A stretch of DNA of 64,000 nucleotides from Coriaria nepalensis (taxonomy: Eukaryota > Streptophyta > Magnoliopsida > Cucurbitales > Coriariaceae): NCBI GenBank assembly GCA_027186245.1, contig CP114490.1, forward strand, positions 9,308,501 through 9,372,500. Direction: 5' to 3'. Under the pieces are notes generated by a model. It did no database searches and was not told the origin of the DNA. It worked only from the letters and a program-made list of their open reading frames with translations. The translations under genes and the position numbers were made by a program. Of the stretch, positions 35,860 to 48,030 are shown piece by piece. Positions within the stretch are counted from its first letter, which is position 1. Each line of letters opens with the position of its first letter.

Positions 35860-37300
35860 AATCTAGGTTCGTATTGCTCGATTACTCGAGGCTAAAGTCT
35901 ATACGGATATTGAGCAATCAAACATTACTGAAATTTTTGAACTAGCAAGATATCAAGTAATCTAGCATTGTTGAAACCTTGGAACCATCGAGTATCAATG
36001 TTTAATTCATTTATTTCAATCGAAATGAAAACATTTTATTAATGATATGCTTTAATGGTAAATAGAAAGAGAATGTGAACCCAAAGGAGAAAAATAATTC
36101 ATGGTATTGGCATCAAAATATGACTGAGAGATCAACTGGGCTTCAATCGAATCTAATGTCACGTATACTAAATTATTGGAAGTTGTATTTCATTATTTTG
36201 ATGTAATCAAACTTTCACATTATTGTTTATCTATTTAATTATCATTTTTATGAATAATTTTCTTATAAATTATGTTCGTAATGGGATTATTTATCAATAA
36301 GTTTGTATTGATTCCTCAACCGTTAGAAACTGAGAGTTTTAGCATTTTGTTACCATATTCATGATTGCTCGATGGATATTTGAAAAGGGCCATCGATCAA
36401 TCGAGAATTGAATGTAGAATGCTAACAATTTGTACTAATTTCCCAACTGCTCAATGATTCCTTTAATATTTTTTCATTAATCTTGGTTATTTTTAAAACA
36501 TTACAAAAACCTTCAACCCTTCATTTTCCTCTATTTTTATTGTTCGGTCACTTTGCTTTATTACTTCCCTATCTTTAAAGTAGTTATAACAATTTTGTCC
36601 AAATTTTCCGATTGCTCGATAACCCCTTTAAGAAGGAGTCATCGAATAATTAGGAAATCTGGACAAAATGCTCAATACTCCTTTAAAGGTTTATAGTTAA
36701 GATTTAAAATGAAAGGTTTAACACTTAGTATTTTTTAGGGATTAAGACTTAGGGTTTAGGATTTATGGTTAATATAAAAGGAATAAGACATAGGATTAAA
36801 GGTTTAGGGTTAGGATGAACGAACCAAGACTTAGGGTTTAGGACTTAAGGTTTACGACTTAGTATGAATTTGTAAGAATTATGGTTTAGGGTTAAAGTCT
36901 TAAGATTTAGGGTTTAATATGAATTTGTTAGAATTATAAGCTACATTTAATGTATATGAATATGAGAGAATTTACATGAAGTTCATTATGATTTTGATTG
37001 TTATTGATGTGTTGTTCTCATGATATTTTTTAATGATGAATGTGTTGTTAAAGGTAAGCCTTTGTCCCACTTTAACATTGGTCTTTTTAGTATGTCCCCC
37101 TTTTTCGTTGCTCGAGATGCTTATGGAAGCACCCTTCGAGCAATCAAGAATAAGAGATATTGGCTTTTTCAATATGTCCCCTTTTCTCGATTGCTCGAGA
37201 TGTTTTTGAAAGCACCCTATAAGAAATCATAAACAGGGGACATTAGCTTTTTAAGTTTATCTCATTTCTCAATTACTCGAGATGTGATCTGGAAGCACCC
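35860..37300. repeat. Dispersed/tandem repeat family built on TTGCTCGAT/TTGCTCGAG
   Basis: The word TTGCTCGA and its mismatched inverse (GAGCAAT, ATCGA) recur at about 35870-35930, 36365-36410, 36605-36650 and three times at 37105-37290. In the last block a unit of about 95-100 bp repeats: TATGTCCCC-TTTTTC, a G/ATTGCTCGAGATG core, GAAGCACCC, then AATCA-AA and GACATT/GATATTGGCTTTTT. No coding function was seen. Confidence 0.6.
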
Positions 37301-38140
37301 CCAAATTTAAAATTTTAACCTTTCATCTCAATCTCTACATATTAAACCTTTTGTCTAAAAATTTTAAAATTTAACTTTTCATCTTAAACCTAAGTCTTAA
37401 AATCTAGAGACTTGGTCGTCGTATGTCTTAAACACTAAGACTTAGTTTTTTTCATCTTCACTCTAAAACCTAAATGTTCGACCTTTCATATTAACATTAT
37501 GTCTTAAACCCTAAGACTTGGTCCTAAACCATAAGTCAGGTTTTATGGTTTTTGGTTTAGGGTTTAGGTTTTAGGACTAAACCCTTAGACTTAGTCTTAA
37601 ACCCTAAGTCTAGGGTTTTAGGTCTAAGGTTTAGGACTAAACACTAAGACTATGTCTTTTTCATCTTAACCATAAATCATAAATATTATACTTTTCATAT
37701 TAGCCCTAGGTCCTAAATCCTAAGCCTAGGGTTAGGGTTTAAAGGTTAGTCCTAAATCCTAAGACTTAGTCCTAAGGTTTAGGGTTTCTAAACCCTAATA
37801 CATGGTCATTTTCATCTTAACTCCTAAACCTTAACTGTTAGACTTGTCATATTAATCATATGTCTTAAGCACTAAGTCTAAGGTTTAAGGTTTATGGTTT
37901 ATTGTTTAAGACTTCAGGTTTAGGACAAAACCCTAAGACTTTGCCCTTTTCATCTAACCCTAACTATTAGACCTTTCATATTAACCCTTATTTTAAATCT
38001 TAAGACTTAATCCTAAACCTTAAACCCTAAAACTTGGTCCTTTCATCTTAACCCTTAAACCTATGCGTTAGACCTTTCATATTAACCCTATGTTTTAAAC
38101 CCTAAGACTTAGTCCTAAACCCTAAGACTCAGTTCTTTCA
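36680..38140. repeat. Degenerate telomere-like repeat arrays in opposite orientations
   Basis: From about 36680 to 36940 the plus strand is rich in TTTAGGG-like words (GGTTTAGGGTT, ACTTAGGGTTTAGG). From about 37310 to 38140 the complementary words prevail (AAACCCTAAGACTTAGTCC), woven with CCTTTCATATTAACCCT in a loose unit of about 100 bp. The central gap holds the TTGCTCGAG repeats. It is too diverged and too interleaved to be a working telomere; it is an interstitial satellite or foldback-like structure. Confidence 0.65.
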
Positions 38141-38149
38141 TTTTCTAGT

Positions 38150-39810
38150 GCTCCTCCTTCCACAGGACCATGGTTTTCTTTTGATGATGAAGATCCCATA
38201 AAATGGAGAGATAAGGTTCACAAGCTAAGCTCGTTGATCGACCTTCAGATAAAAGATATCTTGAGAGAATTCACTTCTAGATTCACTGGCACGTTACGAG
38301 ATTAGTATCAATCTCTTGGAGAATATCGGCAATTGTAGCTCGTTCGCAATTTTAGTGCCACCCATAGTCTTGGAGTAATTTTCAAAGAGTTCATCAAAGA
38401 TTTCCAGTTAATTGATAAACAAGCCAAGTATGAATTATTTAAAATGAAATGTTGTTCCTTGAAGACAAAATATTTGAATTCCCACTTCCCCTCAAGTATT
38501 ATATGCTCAATGGTCTAAATGACGAGACATTGAAGCAAGTCTACATTAATTCCTTACCTAAAGAATTGCAAGCAAAGCTCCAACATATCATGGCTTCAGC
38601 AAAGAAGGAGCTAAGAGAAATCTCCCTCAGAGAAACCCACCATATGGCATTAGCATCTCTGGACAAGATTTGCGATGCACAAAAGCTCCTTACTAGGATG
38701 ATTTCAAATCGAGCCAAGTTCGATAAGGTTTGCAAAAAACCTCACCAGTAGATAAAATGAAAGTAAAAAAAAATGCCAATGTAAGGTTAAGAATAAAACC
38801 CATTTCCTGCCTAAAGAAGGAAGAACAAATCGCATAGTTAAGTACTTCAGAAGGAAGAAAAAGAGGGGAAGAAAGAAGTCTAATAGATGTTTTGTCTATA
38901 AGGAAATGCCACTATGCAAAACAGTGTCCTGAGAAGCCAAAAAGATCTACCAAAATGATTCAACAGATTCAAGCAGCCGAGCCAGCCCTTGATTCTGATG
39001 CCGACATCGAATTCTTTCCTCAGAGCAATCAAACATGGACAATAAAACAGAGTTTGCCTTACCTTGCTCAAAACAACCTCTGAACCTTCTGATTTTGAAG
39101 AATCTACACCCTCCATCTTTTATATCCAACCTTCTCTGGCCTAGACAGCTCATGCTCACAACTCTTATGTCCAAGCACAACTTCTACTAGATAAGTATTC
39201 TAAACCCTTAAAATTGGTTGCTTATATCGATACAGGTACATACCAGTCAATGTTGGACCCCAAAATCCTTCCTCTAGAAGAATGGTCTCCTTATACTTGT
39301 CTTTTCAAAGCAGCTAATGGTGAAGTCTTCTCAACCAACTTCATCACCAAGAGACAAGTTGGAATAAAGCTGTTTCCTCGGTGCTTCGTATGGACAAAGA
39401 TAATCGACAATCCCTTACTCGAAAAAGATTTACTTTTGGGATAGGATATCAACGGTAGATTTGAGAAGCTCCGTATCCTTCCTCAAGGTATCAAGTTTAG
39501 AAGGGCTTTCAAACCTTTATCAAGAACCACGAAGCTTTTCTCAATCCAAGATAGTCCAAACGTCTTCAACCAATTCAAGGAGAAACTTAAATCATTCCAT
39601 GTTGAGAACCATGCACAATTCAAACACCCCAAGCCACTATGGCACAATTCAAATTTTTTTACTCATCTCTCATTCAAGCTAAGTGAAGATACTAATCCCA
39701 CTAAAGCCTCTCACCCAGGTATGTCTCCATCGAACCTCTAACTTGCTAGAAAAGAATGCAAAATACTCTTAAAGCAAGGATTGATATGTTCTCTATTGTA
39801 GTGACTACAA
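38150..39810 (+). pseudogene. Endogenous pararetrovirus-like fragment (Caulimoviridae), decayed
   Basis: Four blocks follow in the order of a plant pararetrovirus polyprotein. They are a capsid-like region (about 38160-38750, best frame 38449-38751), a zinc-knuckle remnant split by a frameshift (about 38870-38935), an aspartic-protease block with a DTG motif (39214-39444), and the beginning of reverse transcriptase with an HPGMSPS block (about 39500-39790). Homology ends abruptly near 39800, before the RT catalytic motif. Many stops and frame changes are present, so no functional protein can be made. The domain order and the block before RT favour Caulimoviridae over a Ty3 retrotransposon, with moderate certainty. 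No LTRs were seen. Confidence 0.6.
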
Positions 39811-41161
39811 TTTTCAAAATATAAAAATCCTTAAATTTCATTAAATTTAGCCAATTTTATCCTTAAATAATTCTCAAATCTCTAAAGTTCACCAAAATTA
39901 ATAAATAACAACAACATAGAATAATAATATAGACCATAATAAGTTAATAATATAACAAATAATCCTCACGAATAATAATTACAAAAAATAAACTTATCTT
40001 AAATTCTACTTCAACTTATTTTGGGATTCTTAAGGATTTACTTTGCTTTTCATAAGTTTAGAGAGTTAAATTCAGAGTTTGAGTAAGAGATTATAGAAGG
40101 CAAGAGCTATAGAGAGGAGCCTCCCTACTTGGCTGAGAGAGTAAAGAGAGAGGAAGAGCGTGTAATTATTATTGTCAATTCTATAACTAACTCTAAAACA
40201 TACTAACTTTTGAAATTAAATTATAAAAATTATAATCTAAGGAATATAAAATGGTTCTTATACCTACAAGCATGTGACTCGATATTACAAACTATGACCC
40301 CAAAAAAAAAAAAAATATTCCCATTACATCCAAAAAGCCAATGAGAACTTGACCAAGAAAAACCAATAAAAATTGGTGGCACACGTCGATGGGAGATGGA
40401 CTCAATAATAGTCGGATGGTCAGTAGCCTAACACGCAACAAATAAACTGACTGGCGATGGTTGAACAATGAAGATACTTCTTCTCTCACCTTTCCTTGTC
40501 CTTTTTATACGTACAGATTTGATTATTTATTTATTTGTTTATTACTATAATTATTAATAAACCCAACAAAGACAAGCCAGTTACCCAAGAGTCTGTCTTC
40601 TTAGTAGTTTCCTTATTTGATCCCTTAAAGATTCAGAAGACGGCAGCTGTTCATCTGGGTTCAAGCACTCCACTGGATTTTAGTAATATTTTTCTCTATT
40701 TGCCTTTTCAGTTGATTGAGAGTTTTGCTCTCTGTGACTTAGTTTTCCTCAATGAAAATGAGAAGTTTAGTGTTCTTTTATTAAGATCTCTATTTAGAAG
40801 CCAAGAGGGTCTGGTTACATTTTGAAAAATCAAGGTTGTTTCTAGGTTTTTTTCTAAGGTATGAACAGGCATAAATAGAGCTTCACCTCCATAAGTTTTA
40901 AGATATTTCATATATGCTTATTGTCTATGTGATCAATATTTACTGAAAAGAAAGGGTCAGTATTTTAATATCGGAGTTAAGCAAACTGTGTTTTAGTTAG
41001 ATTCATCATCATCTTAACCTATTCTCGAAAGTCATAAAATGGATTCCCCCCATTTCTATTCGTGTTTAAGTCAATCTGGAGTTTGAATCCTTAACAAAAT
41101 GGATCTCAAACATTTTTCAGTTGATTAATGATAAATTAGCCTTTTTTCCCTTAGGTCATAG
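39811..41161. other. Intergenic and 5' region of ABC1K gene
   Basis: AT-rich DNA with a poly-A run near 40301-40314. The pyrimidine-rich stretch from about 40620 onward probably includes the promoter and 5' leader of the ABC1K gene. No element was recognised. Confidence 0.35.
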
Positions 41162-44100
41162 ATGGCGGCAATATTAGCTTCACATAGCTGTTATTGCCGC
41201 AAAGTGGACGCAAATCAAGGAAGAACAATCTCCGATTTAACTTCTTCAACTGCAATTTCGGTTCATAAATTCTCAGATTTCTCAAAGTCGACATGTAATA
41301 ATCCTTCAAGGCCACCTCATCGATATCTCAAGCTCCAAGTTGAAATGCAACAAAATAAATCACCATCCCCACCTCCAAGGCTAGGCCCCAATGGACGGGC
41401 GGTCAAAATGGTACCGGCCAGTGAAGTAGTCAAAAGGGTAATTACCACTCCATCTAGTAGGGGCAATAATGGAAAATTAATCAACGGCTCGAAAAACCAG
41501 GTCATTAATGGAGCGGCAAAAGGTCTAGTTAGAAGAGATCCTTCTACAGCCCTTGTTAAGAGACCGAGTATTGTTAAAGAGGCTTCAAAGGAAATTCCAC
41601 CTATTGAGGATGAGCTCAAGGTCTTGCCCTCAGATGAAGGTTTTGGTTGGGCAAATGAAAACTACAATTCATTGCAAAGAAGTATTGATGTTTGGAGCTT
41701 TGTCCTTTCCTTCAGAGTCCGTCTTCTTTTGGACAATGCAAAGTGGTCTTATTTAGGAGGCTTCACAGAAGACAAGCAGGTAATTTCGGTAGCAATTCGG
41801 TCTTTGCACCTAATACCGTTTGGCAATGAATGGAGGAACCAAATTACTAATGTATTAAACTCCTAAGTCTTGCGCTCCCAATGTGGAACTCTACTCTACC
41901 ATTTCGTGGCTTTCATTTTTTTTTTTTGGCCTTAAAACTAAAATTGAGATTTTTTTCCCCAGAAAAAACGGAGGCAGAAAACAGCCTCTTGGTTGAGAGA
42001 GTGTGTGCTTCAGCTCGGCCCGACATTTATCAAACTAGGGCAGCTTTCTTCAACTCGGTCAGATCTATTTCCGAGGGAGTTTGTGGATGAGCTGGCTAAA
42101 TTGCAGGTCTATATATTTATAGAGAATGGAAGAGTTTTTTCTTTTGTCTGAACTGTAATTTGGAACAAGTTTATTAATATGGTCTCATATAATATTTTAT
42201 ATACTTCTCAGGATAGGGTCCCTGCATTTTCCGCAAAGAAAGCAAGAAGCTTCATTGAGAGTGAGTTAGGAGCTTCAGTAGATATTCTGTTTAAGGAGTT
42301 TGAAGATCGACCAATTGCTGCTGCAAGTCTTGGTCAGGTGTTTGAATTTATTTTTTATTTTTTGTTTCTCTGCAGTCCCTTAAATAATCAAACAACACAG
42401 CAATATGCTTGTTTTTGTTCCATATCTTCTTTCTGTTATCATACTAGTCTTTCTTCTCCATTATGTATTTTTGAGAGGTGTATTGATAAGGGTTCTTGTC
42501 TTTAGGTCCATCGAGGTATTTTACATAATGGAGAGAAGGTAGTTGTGAAAGTTCAACGACCTGGTCTGAAGAAGCTTTTCGACATTGACTTGCGTAAGTA
42601 ATAACACATATCTTCTTCTACCTTACAGAAATATCTTTGAGAAATTTTTGTTTAATTTTTAATGGATTTGATGATTTGGTCGAATAATATATTGACCAGA
42701 AATTACTACTGATTCTCCAGGAAATTTGAAGCTAATTGCAGAGTACTTTCAAAGAAGCGAAACTTTCGGTGGCCCCACAAGAGATTGGATTGGTATTTAT
42801 GAAGAATGTTCTACGTAAGATGCTTGATCAAGTTATTATAATTCCATTGTTTTCCTTAAACTGTCTTTCTAATTACTAATTGAGTTGTCTTTTCTTTTTT
42901 TTTGCCTTTCAGGATCTTATATCAAGAAATTGACTATATAAATGAAGGAAAGAATGCTGATAGATTCCGCCGAGATTTCCGGAATATAAAGTGGGTCCGA
43001 GTTCCTGTACGGTGCTTGTTTGAACTTGTTCATAAAATCTTACACCTTTTATTTCGCCTTTTCATTCAAGTTTGGTTATTCTCTCTGACTTTTTGTTTTG
43101 TTTTTCTGTTTTCTATTGTAGCTTGTGTTTTGGGACTATACCGCCACAAAGGTGTTGACGTTAGAGTATGTACCAGGTCCCGCCTCTAACTACCTCTCTT
43201 AATCCTAGATGTATCATGAAAAAAATTTGATTGTTTATATCAGCTCTTTTTTTATATATATTTTTTTAAATTGGATAACAGGAATAAAGATAAATCGGCT
43301 TGATATGTTAGATTCAAGGGGCTATAACCGTTCTCAGATCTCATCACATGCAATTGAAGCATACTTGATTCAGATACTGAAAACTGGTTTCTTTCATGCG
43401 GACCCACATCCCGGAAATCTAGCTGTTGATACTAATGAAACAATAATATATTATGATTTTGGTATGATGGGGGAGATCAAATCTTTCACTAGGGAAAGAT
43501 TGCTCGAGCTTTTCTACGCTGTTTATGAGAAGGATGCCAAAAAGGTCTATTACTTTTCTTTCCATTCCATCTCATAATTCTAAATGGAACTGGAATTGGA
43601 ATTCTGACTTGTAATTTCAATTCCTTAATGCTATCATTTTCCTCAATTTTCAGGTTATGCAAAGCCTTATAGATCTGGAAGCACTTCAGCCTACAGGAGA
43701 TTTATCATCCGTATACTCTTCTTTACACCTTAGTCCTCTCTTAAAGAGAAATCTCTCGCTTAGCTATGTGATTTGTTCTAAAGAAATACATTTTTTTTAA
43801 TCCTTTTTTACATTGTAGGTCAGAAGATCCGTACAGTTTTTCTTGGATAATCTCTTGAGCCAATCTCCAGATCAGCAACAAACTTTGGCTGCAATTGGGG
43901 AGGTATGGATTGCACAATCACTTGAGCTTTAAGTTCCCCTTTAAGAACTTTCTAGACTTGATCAGCATCCGGTTTTACCATATGTCAGGATTTATTTGCA
44001 ATCGCTCAAGATCAGCCTTTTCGGTTCCCGTCTACCTTTACCTTTGTCATACGGGCATTTTCTACTCTTGAAGGTTGTTAATTGTCTTAAAACATAACCA

Positions 44101-45212
44101 TTCCTAACCAAATAATATGACCCTCTATGTAAAAGTACCTTATTGTTGTTTCTTATTCTGTTTTCAGGTATAGGCTACATACTAGATCCAGGTTTCTCCT
44201 TTGTAAAGATCGCTGCACCTTATGCACAGGTTTGATTAAATTTTTGTTGCATCTCTAGTTCATATTATGATGTTGTTAAGAAAGAGCTTACAGAGAGTTC
44301 TTATGATTTCCTATCAAGAGCATAATCGTAATCCCAATTAAACTACAGGAGCTATTAGATACAAGACAGAAGCGACAGGGTGGAACGCAGCTTGTGGAGG
44401 AGATTCGGAAACAAGCCGACGATGTATTGTTCTATTCGGGTTTTTATTTATTAAATATTATTTTCCATAGCATGGCTTGAGCACATCTATATCTACATTT
44501 TTCATCTGAAAAATCCAATCGAGGCTCACAACTCCAGTTTGTCTAAAAAGTTGATCCAAAACTCAAAATCCAGTTTTCCTTAGGACTGGATTTGAAACTG
44601 GAGTTTTAGTATAAGATTAAATTTAAATCGATATTATATTAGTATAGGAATTTGAAAATATATTATATTAAATTCAAATGCATTTTTTGTTTTGTTTTAT
44701 TATTCAGGCAAGAACATATGCAATATCCATGCCATACAGAGTTCAGAGAATAGAGGAGTTTGTGAAAGAACTCGAGTCGGGTGATATAAAACTCCGAGTC
44801 CGGGTCCTTGAGGTATAGAATTTCTTTCTAATTTTCAGTCAGAACATAAAATTAATCTTTTTCTTTATTTTCTATCATTGATTCAAAATATCAAAATTGT
44901 CATTCTAGTCCGAAAGGGCAGCCCGGAAAGCAACAATAATGCAAATGGCAACGATTTACACGGTCTTAGGAGGAACTCTTCTGAATCTTGGGATCAGCCT
45001 TGGTTCCCAAGGCATTCCGGCTTTTGCAAATGGATCATTTGTTGGAGCAGGTAATCAATTATGCCGTTTGTTAGAATAGTTTTATTTTTGTGAATTACCT
45101 TCGTTTGATGGTTCATTGTAACTATTTTTGAAATGTAGGGGTATTTCTGGCATTGTTTTTTCGATCGATGGAGCGGGTAAAGAAGCTTGATAAATTTGAG
45201 AAGATGATATAA
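41162..45212 (+). CDS. Plastid ABC1-type atypical protein kinase (ABC1K7-like)
   Basis: Sixteen exons join to 2166 nt, 721 aa: 41162-41779, 41963-42106, 42212-42337, 42506-42593, 42721-42814, 42913-43006, 43122-43176, 43282-43544, 43654-43710, 43819-43902, 43989-44073, 44168-44229, 44349-44423, 44708-44812, 44909-45050, 45139-45212. The first 140 or so residues are basic and low in acids, a likely chloroplast transit and linker region. Family marks are present: the KxGQ motif ([13 protein letters not shown]), the Ala-rich AAAS loop ([10 protein letters not shown]), the ATP-binding Lys (VVVKVQRPG), ExD (YQEIDYINE), the catalytic loop HADPHPGN and the YDFGMMG metal motif. A hydrophobic segment follows near the C-terminus ([12 protein letters not shown]). 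Wording is closest to AT3G07700 (ABC1K7/SIA1), reported to act in plastoglobule/thylakoid lipid and salt or oxidative stress responses. All splice phases agree; nothing looks broken. Confidence 0.96.
44530..44606. repeat. Nested imperfect hairpin in ABC1K intron 13
   Basis: AACTCCAGTTT (44530-44540) pairs with AAACTGGAGTT (44595-44605). Inside it AAATCCAGT (44566-44574) pairs with ACTGGATTT (44585-44593). The two arms share CCAGT, so it may be a small foldback insertion. No target duplication was identified. Confidence 0.5.
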
Positions 45213-45409
45213 CTTATTGAATAGTTTCCCAATTGTGTAAAGATTGTGTATTCATTACTTATAGGAGAAAAATAGAAAGAGGGGGGGGAAAATTGTTTAG
45301 AAAGGAAGAAAATATACTTGTGTAGGAGTCAACTTTGATCATATTGATATTTTCTTATTCTTCCACTTTAGTCTTATTCAAATTCACAAGAAAATTTCAA
45401 TTTTCTTCG

Positions 45410-45850
45410 GGGTGACCCATATGGACGAATCCCATATCATCAGGGATCTCGGTCTGAAATGTAAAAATTGATAACTTTTCTTCCTTAGAAAAATGCTTTC
45501 TTCCTATATTGTTTGGAACCCAATCGATTACCATCTGACTTTTCTGAGAACCTAGATAGAGTTCAGGGTTTGAGATTCCAGATCGAGATATCGATATGGG
45601 ATTCTAGACCGACATCTAGATCTAGGATTCCAGACCGAGGTATGAGATCTCGATCTAGGAATCTAGACTGAGATCTCGATCTGGAGTTCTAGGTTAGGGA
45701 GTCCAAACTATGAACTCTATTTGGAGTTCCCTATCTGGGATCTCAGACGAGAAACTTGATTTGTGTTCCCATTATGGGATATTAGACAGGGAACTCGATC
45801 TAACTTCTTGGTCTAGAATTCCAGAATAAAGAGTTTTAGTCTCTGTACTA
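45410..45850. repeat. Degenerate short tandem repeat (GATCTCGATCT-GATTCTAGAC type)
   Basis: Words such as GGATTCTAGACCGA, GAGATCTCGATCT and GGAATCTAGAC recur at intervals of roughly 25-50 bp directly downstream of the ABC1K gene. The array degrades toward its ends. No coding role was seen. Confidence 0.55.
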
Positions 45851-46035
45851 AAATATTCACTCTCGAATCCATAACATATAGAGTTCAAGTGTTTAAGTTC
45901 ATGTATAAGGTCACCCAATGCATATTTTTAAAGTTCACTGCCATGTACACACTTGATATATTCTCCCAAGTAGAGCTTCCAGGCCAGTGTGTCATTCCCA
46001 TTACATAACTACAACTCAAAAGTCAAATAGTGTTA

Positions 46036-47465
46036 GGCCATAATAATAAATTTTAAAGATATGTCTAAACCGACATCTCACATGTCGGTCTATGCATCTC
46101 AGACTGATATCTCGCATATCGGTAATGTTTAATATTACAATTTGAACCATAGGCTTCGAACCATAAAATAAAACATTTCATCAACATAAAGGTCGAACCA
46201 TTCTATCATAACCTAATGTTTAAATATTAGACTTCGAACCTAAAGTTGTACCTTTCATCATTCGACTTAAGAGTCGAACCTAATATTTAAACATTAGACT
46301 TCGAACCTAAAGTTGAACCTTTCATCATTTGACTTAAACATTAGGTCATGATAGAAAAGTTTGACAATTAGGTCGAATGATGAAAGTTTCAATCTTTAGG
46401 TTCGAAGTTTAATGTTTAAACATTAGGTTATGATAGAATGGTTCAATTTTTAGGTCGAATGATGAAAGGTAAAATGTTTAAACATTAGGTCATGATAAAA
46501 TAGTTCAACCTTTATGTCAAATGATGAAAGGTCTAATGTATTGAAACTTTCATCATTCGACTTAATTGTCAAACTTTTTTATCATGACCTAATGTTTAAA
46601 CACTAGACTTTGAACCTAAAGTTGAACCTTTCATCGTTTGACCTAAAGGTCAAACCATTCTATCATGCCTTAATGTTTAAATATTAGACTTTGAACCTAA
46701 AGGGTTGAACATTTCATTATTTGACCTAAATGTTAAACCTTTCTTTCATGTTCTAATGTTACTTCGAACCTAAAGCGTTGAACCTTTCATCAATAGACTT
46801 AAATGTCGAACCTTTCTATCACGACCTAATGTTTAAATATTAAACTTTGTATCATGACCTAATATTTAAACATTAGATTTTTCATCATTCGACCTAAAAG
46901 TCGAACTATTCTATCATGACCTAATGTTTAAATATTAGACTTCAAACCTAAAGGTTGAACCTTTCATCATTTGACCTAAAGGTTGAACCATTTTATCTTG
47001 ACCTAATGTTTGAACATTAGACTTCGAACCTAAAGAGTTGAACCTTTCATCATTAGACCTAGATAACAAACCATTCTATCATGACCTAATGTTACTTCGA
47101 ACCTAAATGGTTGAACATCATAGAAAAGTTTGACATTTAGGTTTAATGATGAAAGGTTCAACCTTTAGGTTCGAAGTCTAATATTTAAATATTAGGTTAT
47201 GATAAAATAGTTTGACCTTTAAGTCGAACGATGGAAGGTCAAATGTTTAAACATTATGTTATGATAGAATGGTTCCACATTTAAGTCGAATGATGAAATG
47301 TCTAATGTTTAAACATTAGATCATGATAGAATGGTTCAACTTTTATGTTGATAAAAGGTTCTAATTTAGGGTTCGAAGTTTAGGATTTGACGTCTAATAT
47401 TTAAATATTATCGACATGTGAAATGTCAATATGAGATGTTAATCTAAAAATTTAATAATTTTAGA
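46036..47465. mobile_element. Foldback-like element with inverted ends and bidirectional internal repeats
   Basis: The ends are imperfect inverted copies. The left end reads ATAAATTTTAAAGAT then ACATCTCACATGTCGG. The complement of the right end reads TTAAATTTTTAGATT then ACATTTCACATGTCGA. The interior is a run of units of about 75-85 bp containing CGAACCTAAAGGTTGAACC, TTTCATCATTCGACCTAAA, CATTCTATCATGACC and TAATGTTTAAACATTAGAC. Units run in one orientation at about 46180-46330 and 46540-47120 and in the opposite one at about 46330-46540 and 47120-47400. Many units contain small palindromes of their own. This is the arrangement of foldback transposons, but no transposase or clear target duplication is present. 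Confidence 0.55.
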
Positions 47466-48030
47466 TTGAAAACTTAAATTTAGCAAAATAAGGGTGGCCA
47501 ATGAGCCCCTGCCTCCGAGTAATGCTCTCTACCTTATGTGTTGAGAATTAGAGTTAGAAAGTAAACCTTAAAAATTCTTGTTCGTGTTAATTAAAATTAG
47601 AGGCTGGGTGATAGCTTTTAGAATTGATGAGAAATCAGTGGTGGTTCTGGTGGCGGTTCCAACAACGGTGAAAGAGTTTTTGGGCTTGGTATAACTCTCT
47701 TCTCCTTTACCTCTTCTACTCCTCTTTACTAGTAGTAGTTTCTTGTACTAGTTATGAACCGGATTTTCGGTTTGATGAACATCTATTCAAAATTAGAACT
47801 CTTAGTCATTGTTTGTCTGGAACCAAGAATCTGGAATACTACATTTTAAATAGCGCTCTAGCCTGGATTCTAAGATGTTCGTTCGCCTTACATGGTAATA
47901 ATGGTGAAAGTGAGATTGCAGGTCTTGGTGACAAAGGTGGTGTAGGTTCTTGTAGAAGATGAAGTAGGCATTTGAGGGGTTAGACTTGGTGGATAAGAGA
48001 CTGGATCAGAGTGAGTACTGGGCCCAAAAT

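Noticed and set aside
36680..38140. A true telomere or chromosome end
   Set aside because: Repeats are degenerate, in both orientations and flanked by ordinary DNA and genes.
41317..41619. Minus-strand open frame opposite ABC1K exon 1
   Set aside because: Antisense shadow of the transit/linker region; no conserved motif.
46036..47465. CRISPR-like array
   Set aside because: Plant nuclear context, no constant repeat with unique spacers, units in both orientations.
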